Of a DNA stretch of 61,354 nt, positions 16,821-24,511 are shown one piece after another; the stretch's first letter is position 1, and each line of letters begins with the position of its first letter. The position numbers were made by a program, and so were the translations under genes. This DNA comes from G963664225 sp964538065 (GTDB lineage: Bacteria; Verrucomicrobiota; Verrucomicrobiia; Limisphaerales; UBA1319): the NCBI GenBank assembly GCA_964538065.1, contig CAZIDG010000018.1:1-61354 (forward strand), in the 5' to 3' direction. The notes below the pieces were generated by a model. That model searched no databases and was not told the DNA's origin. It saw nothing but the letters and a program-made list of their open reading frames with translations.

Positions 16821-19800
16821 CTACTCCACCAGGATCCTCACAGGTCCCAGCAAACCAGATTCAAGCAGAGCTGAATCCTTTTGAAATGGATTCCAGGTAG
16901 TCCAGGTCAGGCGTTTATCCGCAGGCAGCGATTGATCGCCTATAAGGCGATTGGGCCACAAATTCGCAACCTCGATCACCAGTTGGTTGATTCCAGACTT
17001 AATGCATCGGGAAACGTCCACCCTCCAGGGTGCACACCATACAACGCCCAAATCAGTGCCATTCAAACGAACATGGGCGAGGTTCCTCACCCGCCCCAGA
17101 TCCAGCCAAAGAGTTTGGCCCTTTACATCCTTTCCCTGGCTGACCATTCCCAGATCTGCCACATCAAAGGTCTTCCGATACACAGCGGTGCCAGAATAGA
17201 ATTTGATCCCATCTTCGGGCCGCATACTCCAATCCTGTAACGAATCAAACGTCACTGTTTCAGGCCCACCCCAGCGCGGATTGAAGTTTACTTCCCAAGA
17301 GCCTTTGATTTCCTCACCCGTGACAGCTTGGGGGAAATTGGAGGAGGTCCCTTTTCCTGCGGCTGTCAACTTGCGAAAGACAATGAAGTACGACTGAACG
17401 GGCTCAAACTTCAAGTTCACCGTTGTCCGCCCTTCCTTGCAGGTGTAGTCGGAAAGTGCGCGCACCCGCCCTGTCACCGGATCCCATAATTCGGGCACGT
17501 GGTCTGTCACTCGGAATTGGCACTCTGCTTCCACCATTTGTTCACGGCCATTGGAAACAAAATAAATATCCTCTTTGTCCGCATGGCGATGGGTGTATCG
17601 CAAAGGAGCGGTGGATTCAAAATCCGGCGGGATGGCCATTCCTCTCAAAACATCCATGACCAGCGCATAGTCACCATACTGATCCATGTCACCCTGAAGG
17701 GCTCCAGGTCTGCCCCATGGGGACATGCCGACCGGCCCAAGCTCCCTCGCGGAGACAGATGGCTCCACATCACCGAGGCTGACCATGGCAGACACATTCG
17801 TGGAAGATCGCCATGTCGAATCCGTGGCGACAACCTGGAATTGTCCATTCTTGTACTCCAATATGAGGGCACCCACAAGGCCAGCAGGGTTGGGTTGATT
17901 GCCTCCATTGTCCGCTGTTACCACCATGGTATTTGCACCTGGATTCAAAGAACCAGCCACTTCAAAGGCGTATTTCAGGTGAAAATTGTCCCCCCGGCCG
18001 ATACGTCTGCCGTTAAGCCACAATTCGAACGAATTATCAGCCGTCATGATGACATGCGCCGATGCCAATCCCGCCGCAGGATCCACCTTAAAGGACTTGC
18101 TGAAGACAGATCTGCCCACCGGCGCACTCGAGGCCGGATCCCCTGTGGGATACCAGATCCAATGAGCCTGCTCGAAATACGGGGTGCCATCACGACTTTG
18201 CTGGGCTCTGCGCGAGGACTGCCAAACCACCCGTCCTTTTCCCACCTGGAGGCATTGACCATTCGTTCCAACCGTTTGTCCCCACACATCATTGGCTAGT
18301 TTTTGAACCTGCTCGTCGCATATGGGATAGCCGGTCAAACTGGGCGATTTCACAGGTGGATGGCCAATCACCGTGGCACCGTCCCTGACCATGGTTTTGA
18401 TTTTACGAAGCAATCCGGACGTCATTGTATCCGCATCAGGCAACACGAGCACTCGATACGTCATGCCATCCGGCATGGATAATACATGGTTACGGACGAA
18501 CATCCTCTTGATCAATACTTCAGGAGCACACCCGTCAAAGTTGTAGCCCAGACGATCCGGTGGATATTGTTGCGTGGCTGACGGCGGCGGACGGAACACT
18601 TGGGGGGCTCCCTCGGCAACCAGAAAACAAACATCGGCCACCGGCAGTCCCTGGCGGAGCATATGCTGGCAGCGGGCAAGATAAGTGTGATAAGGACCAA
18701 CCATGTCCCACCACGTCTGGGTTCGTTCCCAATGGACACCATAGGGCCCCATGGTCATCCCGGGCCAGCGGTCCAAACATGGCTGGTGTTGGTAGCGATG
18801 AAACACAATGCGGTTTACACCGGCACAAAAGGCCCAGTCACCAAGCCCTTTCATTGAACCGGGATAATCCTGCCAGCGTTCGGAATCATCGGAAGTGAAC
18901 GACTCCGCCGCCACAATGGGCCGTCCACACGTATGGGCAATGGATGTGGCTTCAAGCACGCTGTAGGTGGAATTAAAACCGTGAAGCCAGAACTCGCACA
19001 TGGGCACATCGGCCACGGAACCCAGGCTCATATCCGCACACGGAGTCATGTCATAGGGTTCGATCGACAGGCCAAAACCATGCTGACGGCCGAGCTTTTT
19101 CAAATGATGGGCATGCTGTTCAAGTATCAAATCCTGGACGGTCTGACGCAAATCCCACAGAAAACGCTCGGATGCTTCGACACTGGTCACTACCTGGCCG
19201 GTTACCACGGGCAGATAGGGTAACGGATCATATCCCCGATGGCGTTGGAATTCTTCACGAAATGCGGCGGTCCAGTTTTGAGAGCCCATCTCCCAACTAT
19301 CAATATGGAGCATGTTCCAGCCCGCTTCGGAGGACTTCAGCCGAGGGCCGATTTCGCGCAAGAGTGCGCCAATGAATGCATCGAAATGGGCATCAAGGGC
19401 ACGGGCATCAAGTTTGTCGCATTCCAGACCCAGGCCGGGCGTGGGTGCGGGACGTGTATTGGCCCCTGTGCTGGTTCGTCCCAGGCGCATGATGGTCCAT
19501 CGTCCCTCAGGAACCTGCCAGGTCAGGCGCCCAACGGAATCCAAATGAGATGTCACATCACGGACGCTCTGGAAGGGAATGACGGCATTGGAGGGCGCTT
19601 CTGGATGACTTGCAGAACCCGGGAAATGAGTCCTCACGCCGGGTTGGGATGAATAGGGAGCACGGATATACAATGCTTTTTCCTCAATATCCGTGATGGC
19701 TGATGATGGCTCCGGTGTGGGAAAGGCAAGCACCGCAACATCCCGATAAAAATCGTTTTTGGCCTTTTCAAGCGCCTCAGGCATGGCGCCATCGCCAAAA

Positions 19801-20294
19801 AAGGCAGGCCGCCGTTTGGGCTGCGGCAGTACCTGATCCATTTGTGTGGGCCCCACCACCTCCACCGTGCTGGCCACCAAATGCTGCATGGATTGTTCGG
19901 GCGTCACCCATGGGCCACCGCTGCCGGTCCATCCGGGACCCGCATTAAGCGTCATTTGCAGGCCCAGCCGCTCCACCTCCGCAACGACGTGTTTAAACAA
20001 ATGGCGCCATTCCGGGCTCATGAATTTGACCGGCCCTTTCGGAATGCCAGCATCCACCTCCATGATGATGACTCCACCAATCCCCGCCTTTTTCATGGCC
20101 TCCAGATCGGCTGTGATGCCCTCGCGGCTCAAATTGCCATCCATCCACATCCAATAGACCCAGGGGCGTGCGGTATCAGGTGGATTCAGGAACTCTTGCT
20201 CCAGGGGACGTGCAGCGTGAGCGAAAGAGACCAGGATCATGGCCCCCCACAAGGCCAGTACGCGAGAAAGGATGAAGCGGCAGCAGTATTCCAT
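16821..20294 (-). CDS. GH106-type alpha-L-rhamnosidase, secreted
   Basis: 1157 residues from the ATG at 20294, which has GAAAGG about 9 nt upstream and a signal peptide ending SFAHA. The N-terminus matches GH106: FLNPPDTARPWVYWMWMDG, ITADLEAMKKAGIGGVIIM, LGLQMTLNAGPGWTGSGGPW, then TIM-barrel strands containing HIDSWEMGSQNW, FHRYQHQP and GPYGVHWERTQTWW. A beta-sandwich insert with a galactose-binding-like fold occurs around residues 720-820 (WIWYPTGDPASS...FELWLNGRRIG), and the C-terminal sandwich carries HVRLNGTDLGVVWCAPWRVD. GH106 enzymes release terminal L-rhamnose from pectic and other glycans. It lies 11 bp after the isomerase stop and is co-transcribed with it. The substrate linkage is inferred only from family. 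Confidence 0.88.
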   Translation of the reverse strand: MEYCCRFILSRVLALWGAMILVSFAHAARPLEQEFLNPPDTARPWVYWMWMDGNLSREGITADLEAMKKAGIGGVIIMEVDAGIPKGPVKFMSPEWRHLFKHVVAEVERLGLQMTLNAGPGWTGSGGPWVTPEQSMQHLVASTVEVVGPTQMDQVLPQPKRRPAFFGDGAMPEALEKAKNDFYRDVAVLAFPTPEPSSAITDIEEKALYIRAPYSSQPGVRTHFPGSASHPEAPSNAVIPFQSVRDVTSHLDSVGRLTWQVPEGRWTIMRLGRTSTGANTRPAPTPGLGLECDKLDARALDAHFDAFIGALLREIGPRLKSSEAGWNMLHIDSWEMGSQNWTAAFREEFQRHRGYDPLPYLPVVTGQVVTSVEASERFLWDLRQTVQDLILEQHAHHLKKLGRQHGFGLSIEPYDMTPCADMSLGSVADVPMCEFWLHGFNSTYSVLEATSIAHTCGRPIVAAESFTSDDSERWQDYPGSMKGLGDWAFCAGVNRIVFHRYQHQPCLDRWPGMTMGPYGVHWERTQTWWDMVGPYHTYLARCQHMLRQGLPVADVCFLVAEGAPQVFRPPPSATQQYPPDRLGYNFDGCAPEVLIKRMFVRNHVLSMPDGMTYRVLVLPDADTMTSGLLRKIKTMVRDGATVIGHPPVKSPSLTGYPICDEQVQKLANDVWGQTVGTNGQCLQVGKGRVVWQSSRRAQQSRDGTPYFEQAHWIWYPTGDPASSAPVGRSVFSKSFKVDPAAGLASAHVIMTADNSFELWLNGRRIGRGDNFHLKYAFEVAGSLNPGANTMVVTADNGGNQPNPAGLVGALILEYKNGQFQVVATDSTWRSSTNVSAMVSLGDVEPSVSARELGPVGMSPWGRPGALQGDMDQYGDYALVMDVLRGMAIPPDFESTAPLRYTHRHADKEDIYFVSNGREQMVEAECQFRVTDHVPELWDPVTGRVRALSDYTCKEGRTTVNLKFEPVQSYFIVFRKLTAAGKGTSSNFPQAVTGEEIKGSWEVNFNPRWGGPETVTFDSLQDWSMRPEDGIKFYSGTAVYRKTFDVADLGMVSQGKDVKGQTLWLDLGRVRNLAHVRLNGTDLGVVWCAPWRVDVSRCIKSGINQLVIEVANLWPNRLIGDQSLPADKRLTWTTWNPFQKDSALLESGLLGPVRILVE

Positions 20295-20305
20295 GACATG
20301 GCCTT

Positions 20306-21882
20306 TCAGCAAACGCGGATGGTTTCCATTCGCAGCAACTGTCCCAGTTTTTCAATCCTGCCGGCCACACGCCCCACACCCACCGCACAGTGGTGCGCCG
20401 GGCCATGCAGGTTCCATTCATTCATGAACCGCCGGGCGCCAATGCTGAATCGGTAACGGCTGTTGGTATTTCCAATTTCCAATATCGNNNNNNNNNNNNN
20501 NNNNNNNNNNNNNNNNNNNNNNNNNNNNNNNNNNNNNNNNNNNNNNNNNNNNNNNNNNNNNNNNNNNNNNNNNNNNNNNNNNNNNNNCGGGCGCCAATGC
20601 TGAATCGGTAACGGCTGTTGGTATTTCCAATTTCCAATATCGGACCAGGCACCGACTCACCTTCCGCCACCAGGAATTTCAATTTTCCATCCACCGTCTG
20701 CACCACCGCCAGCAATGTGACAGGGCCGTGTTTGACCGACATTTCGACTGACAATCCCCTGCCCACCTTGCCATGGTAAACCCTGAGGGGCCGCACCTTG
20801 GTCTTCCCTTCCGCAATGGCGATATGGCCAGGACCGTCGTGTCCCATCAGGATGATATCCTCATTGAAATCCATGGCATAATACTCGGTGAACGATCCAC
20901 CCACACCAAAGCTGTCGAGTATTTTCATGGCCTGAACGTTCTTGACCTCGTATTCGCCCGCCACAGGAATGCCCCGTGCGGTCAACATGGAATTGCCAAG
21001 GATGATGGAACTGATGGCATCCTCGTTATCCACATTGCCGGTCCCCATGTAGTAATAAGCCATGGAACCCAAATCATGCTCCTTGACCAGACGATCCAAC
21101 GCCACAGAAGTGCGAGCAGCGCGTTCCAGCTCGGCTTGTGGGCAATCCGGTTGAACGTCGAAAACACGATAAAAATCCGCAACACGTGCCTGAATCTGAT
21201 CCCCTGTCACATCCCGACGCAAGGATGCCAGTTCGTCCACCTCCACAATTTCCATGTGGCCACCAAAATGGGCGCAGTGCTGGGTGAGATCAGACGCGAT
21301 GTCCAGCATGCCGCAGTAGTAATGCCCCATGAGCCCCAGCCGGTTGTGGAACATGACCCCCGCCACGCGGGCTGCTTCAATCCAATCATCCACCTCATTC
21401 CAACAGGCGGGGTCGTCGTGAAGCATGCCCGTGATTTGATGAAAATCGATCCCGGCCCTATTAAACACACTGGCTATCTCCGGAACGGGGCAGGCTGCAC
21501 AATGTGCCAGCCACTCCCCGGTCATCGTTGTTCGATCTCCCAGCCGGTTGAAATGCTCGTAATCGATGGCTGGAACGGGCTGCAAATTCAACACAATGAC
21601 GGGCACGCGCGCCCGCTGGACCACTGGCAGCACCGTAGAAGACAACGCGTAGGTTGTGACATGGAGAAAGATCAAATCCACATCCTCGCGACGAAATCGA
21701 TGTCCAGCCTCCATGGCCTTCGGGGGGCTATCGATCAAACCCAGGTTCACCACGTCCACTCCTGGACGCTCCAAACGCTGGCACACTATCTGAAGATAAC
21801 CTTCCAGACGCTCCTTGAGCCCCTTGAACTGAGGCCAATAGGTGTCCAGACCAATGCCAAAAAGACCAATTCGAATATTCAT
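20306..21882 (-). CDS. L-arabinose/L-fucose isomerase family protein (interrupted by an assembly gap)
   Basis: Cytoplasmic sugar isomerase fold. The N-terminus is MNIRIGLFGIGLDTYWPQF, followed by DLIFLHVTTYALSSTVLPVV and VPVIVLNLQPVPA (AraA/FucI-type domain). The metal site is probably GEYEVKNVQA, GSFTEYYAMDF, GHDGPGH and the final GPAHHCAVG. A 100-N gap at 20488-20587, flanked by identical 55-bp copies, breaks it. Merging the copies gives 1422 bp and a continuous 473-residue frame reading RFSIGARRFMNEWNLHGPAHH and ending METIRVC. At 473 residues it is near AraA length (about 500). Being in operon with a rhamnosidase suggests an aldose released by that enzyme, but the true sugar is unknown. 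Confidence 0.8.
20433..20642. repeat. 55-bp identical copies flanking the second gap (20433-20487 and 20588-20642)
   Basis: Both copies are base-identical and encode the same isomerase segment (EIGNTNSRYRFSIGA). This is a contig-end overlap, not a biological duplication. Confidence 0.95.
20488..20587. other. 100-N scaffold gap
   Basis: A run of exactly 100 Ns inside the isomerase gene, with 55 identical bases on both sides. No sequence is missing. Confidence 0.97.
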
Positions 21883-22187
21883 GGTTACAGGGTTCTTCTT
21901 GTACCGATTTTATGGAACCACAGTACTCCATAGCCACCCCAAAAGAGGATGCAAAGAATGGCCGTTTGCATGCATGTTTTGGCACATCGGGCTCAAATCA
22001 ACAGGAAAAACGGGGCAGACAAACCCCAAGGATGAAAAAACGCCCTTCTTCAAGGGCGATGAAGTCATGTCTGATAAAGGCGATTCACTGGTCAGCACTA
22101 GACAGCCAGAGAAATCGCGCCTTTCAGCCAATTAATGTGGGTGCTCCCCTTTTGAAGGGGCAAGAGGATCACCAGGGTGATCAACAA
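21883..22187. other. Intergenic region between isomerase and MFS genes
   Basis: 305 bp without a recognisable gene. It contains the terminator at 22035-22058, a short CCCCTT/AAGGGG hairpin near 22146-22160 without a T-run, and, to the left of the terminator, the presumed promoter of the isomerase-rhamnosidase operon. No clear -35/-10 is asserted. Confidence 0.5.
22035..22058 (-). terminator. Rho-independent terminator of the MFS gene
   Basis: On the minus strand CGCCCTT-GAAG-AAGGGCG is followed by TTTTTTC: a 7-bp stem with a four-base loop. It separates the MFS transcript from the isomerase-rhamnosidase operon. Confidence 0.85.
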
Positions 22188-23426
22188 CTAATGATTCTTC
22201 CACAGTTTATGAGCTAAAATGATGGTAATGAACTGAATACACAGAACGATCACCACACACCCTGACCAGCCTGTCTGCTTCCAATACAGACCGGGCAGAA
22301 TTGATCCCACACATCCTCCGAAATAGTAAAACGCCACATAGAGGCCTGCCGCTGACGATCGCGCCTTGCCGGCTGCCGCTCCTACATGACTGGATGCCGC
22401 CGACTGGCAGGCAAACGCACCTGCCGCCCCTAGCGCTAATCCCGCGATTACCACGGGCACACTGTGTATCAGAGTCAAGAGGGCGCCCACGGCCACAATC
22501 CCGGCAGCCCCCATCAAAGTGCGGCGATACCCCACCCGATCCAGGATGCGCCCCGCCACGGGGGTCACGGCAGCACCGATGAGATAAACCCCAAATACCG
22601 AAGCCAGGGCGGTGGGACCAAGATGAAAAGGTGCATCGGCCAAATAGAAATTCACGTAAGTGAATACTCCGACAAGGGAAAACAGCACATTAAATCCTGC
22701 CGCATAGGTAGCCAACAACTGAGAATTGCGCAGGTGCCCCGTAAATGATTTCAAGGAAGCTCCAGCGTTTCGTTGGCGGACAAATTTGGTTGATCTGGGC
22801 AATAACCACCATGTGGCAAGCCCGCCCATGAGGGTGGCCGCACCCAGGATGTAAAATGAAGCAGACCAGCCCCAGTGGCTCTCAACAATGCCGGCCAAAA
22901 ACCGCCCCGTGAATCCACCGACGACTGTGCCGGAAACGTAGGTCGCCATCGTCACCCCCACTGATTGACGGGGAGACTCCTCGCTGATGTAGGCCATGGC
23001 CACGGCGATGATGCCCGGAACGAACAGACCCTGAAGAAACCTCCATACAATCAATTGGTTTAGGGTTGTCGAAGAAGCAGCCATGAGAGTCGGAAGAGTC
23101 AACCCCAGCATGGCTGTCACGATGACTCGTTTGCGCCCCCAGGCATCAGCCAGAAGACCAATGATCGGAGCGGTCAAGGCCACCGCAAGCACTGGGCCGG
23201 TAACCGTCAGGCTTACCATCAACTCGGAGGCATGGAAAATCTGGCGAAACCTTGGAAGCATGGGCTGTGTGGCATACACGTTCAGAAACGTGCCAAACCC
23301 CATGATAAATAACGCCAGCAAAACACCCATCCGCCCGAACGCCTTTGCAGGTGCACGCACGGCTTCCGTTTCCCTGGCCCACTGGCCCGTCACGACCTCG
23401 ACTGCATTCATTGCTGACACCGCCAT
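22188..23426 (-). CDS. MFS transporter (YnfM-like)
   Basis: 412 residues, 12 predicted TM helices. Helix 2-3 loop GLLADAWGRKRVIV is the major-facilitator GxLaDrxGRrR motif. Others are LNQLIVWRFLQGLFVPGI (motif B region), TMATYVSGTVVGGFTGRFLAG (motif C) and the second-half repeat GRILDRVGYRRTLMG. The pattern ATQPMLPRF in helix 1 is typical of the YnfM/arabinose-efflux-like family. It diverges from a LysR gene across 99 bp, an arrangement common for drug or metabolite efflux pumps controlled by the adjacent regulator. The substrate is unknown. The ATG at 23426 is preceded by GGTTTGGA; Met6 is an alternative start. Confidence 0.88.
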   Translation of the reverse strand: MAVSAMNAVEVVTGQWARETEAVRAPAKAFGRMGVLLALFIMGFGTFLNVYATQPMLPRFRQIFHASELMVSLTVTGPVLAVALTAPIIGLLADAWGRKRVIVTAMLGLTLPTLMAASSTTLNQLIVWRFLQGLFVPGIIAVAMAYISEESPRQSVGVTMATYVSGTVVGGFTGRFLAGIVESHWGWSASFYILGAATLMGGLATWWLLPRSTKFVRQRNAGASLKSFTGHLRNSQLLATYAAGFNVLFSLVGVFTYVNFYLADAPFHLGPTALASVFGVYLIGAAVTPVAGRILDRVGYRRTLMGAAGIVAVGALLTLIHSVPVVIAGLALGAAGAFACQSAASSHVGAAAGKARSSAAGLYVAFYYFGGCVGSILPGLYWKQTGWSGCVVIVLCIQFITIILAHKLWKNH

Positions 23427-23525
23427 TCCAAACCATTCATACCACGGAGCATGTTAAACCACGGGGATTGATATGTATATTATATCTGAATTGCATTTTT
23501 AATATCTTATACGTATTATTCCCTC
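23427..23525. promoter_or_regulatory. LysR-MFS divergent operator/promoter region
   Basis: Unusually AT-rich compared with flanking genes. It includes the 8-bp palindrome ATACGTAT at 23509-23516 and the near-palindrome ATATGTATAT at 23471-23480, 28 bp apart. LysR proteins bind T-N11-A dyads in such divergent regions; the exact site is inferred. Confidence 0.5.
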
Positions 23526-24437
23526 ATGGAATTGCGCCATTTGCGATACTTTGCCATGGTCGCCGAGGAGCTTCACTTCGGACGGGCCGCGGAGCGTTTG
23601 GGCATCGCCCAACCACCTCTGAGCCAGCAGATTAAGGCCTTGGAGGAAGAGATTGGCGCCCCCTTGTTTCTGCGCACCAAGCGCCATGTCAGTCTCACCG
23701 CCGCCGGGGCGGCCTTCCTCATGGAAGCGCGAAAAACGCTGGATCAGGCCGATCGCGCACGCAATGCGGCCCGACGCGCTGCTCGTGGTGAAATGGGGCA
23801 ACTCGTGGTGGGTTTCGTGAGCTCCGCTGTTTATGGGGAGTTCCCTTCCATTTTCCGCCGCATGAGAACGCTACATCCAAATGTCACCTTGATCCTGCGC
23901 GATTTAACCAGTGAAGAACAGGTCGAGGCCATGATGGCCCATCAACTGGACGTTGGAGTAATTCGCCCACCGGTGGCGGGCACGGAATCTTTGGCCATGC
24001 GCGTCATCTGGAATGAACCCATCCTGGCCGCCCTCCCCCAAACACATCCTCTGGCCAAGCAAAAGGAGATTGCGATTGGGGCCCTGGCTGAGGAATCGTT
24101 TCTTCTGGTCCCCCGTGAATTCGGGCCAGGATTTTATGATCAAATCATCCGTGCCTGTGCCCAGGCGGGTTTTGTACCCAGGGTTGTTCAGGAAGCCCGC
24201 GGTATTCAGACGATCGTTTGCCTGGTGGCCGGCGGCATGGGGGTATCACTCGTTCCGGATTCGCTCAAACATTTCAGGCGCACAGGAGTCGTTTATCGTT
24301 CCTTAAAGCCACCGGTGCCCACCACCGACCTGGCAGTCATCTGGCATCCGCAAGAGGCGCCACCGGCCCTGCGTTTCTTTCTTGAAATCATATGGCAGGT
24401 GGCGGGCATCCCCGGAACGGCTGCACGCACAAGTTGA
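23526..24437 (+). CDS. LysR-type transcriptional regulator
   Basis: 303 residues: winged helix-turn-helix at 1-60 (MELRHLRYFAMVAEELHFGRA, LGIAQPPLSQQIKALEEEIG, FLRTKRHVSLTAAG) and a LysR substrate-binding domain (GQLVVGFVSSAVYGEFPSI, DVGVIRPPV, AGGMGVSLVPDSL). The FVSSAVYG and IVCLVAGGMGVSLVP segments are typical of the CatR/BenM/CbbR branch that senses small aromatic or carboxylic effectors, but the ligand is unknown. It probably activates or represses the divergent MFS gene and itself. Confidence 0.93.
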   Translation: MELRHLRYFAMVAEELHFGRAAERLGIAQPPLSQQIKALEEEIGAPLFLRTKRHVSLTAAGAAFLMEARKTLDQADRARNAARRAARGEMGQLVVGFVSSAVYGEFPSIFRRMRTLHPNVTLILRDLTSEEQVEAMMAHQLDVGVIRPPVAGTESLAMRVIWNEPILAALPQTHPLAKQKEIAIGALAEESFLLVPREFGPGFYDQIIRACAQAGFVPRVVQEARGIQTIVCLVAGGMGVSLVPDSLKHFRRTGVVYRSLKPPVPTTDLAVIWHPQEAPPALRFFLEIIWQVAGIPGTAARTS

Positions 24438-24457
24438 AGCCTGTCCGATAAAACTCA

Positions 24458-24489
24458 AACGCCCGGCAGGTCTGATCCCACCGGGCGTT
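24458..24489. terminator. Bidirectional terminator between lysR and gcvP
   Basis: Perfect 9-bp stem AACGCCCGG / CCGGGCGTT with a 14-base loop between convergent genes. The plus strand ends TGTTTCATTG; the minus strand ends TGAGTTTTATC. Confidence 0.8.
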
Positions 24490-24511
24490 GTTTCATTGTA
24501 TCAATGTCTTA

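Noticed and set aside
17499..18299. 266-residue frame opposite the rhamnosidase
   Set aside because: It is antisense to a conserved GH106 sequence and has no ribosome-binding site or motif.
20433..20642. Second pair of 55-bp direct repeats as an insertion site
   Set aside because: The same artefact signature: 100 Ns and identical 55-mers, with the frame restored after merging.
20773..21933. 386-residue frame opposite the isomerase gene
   Set aside because: It lies entirely across the conserved isomerase frame and has no recognisable motif.
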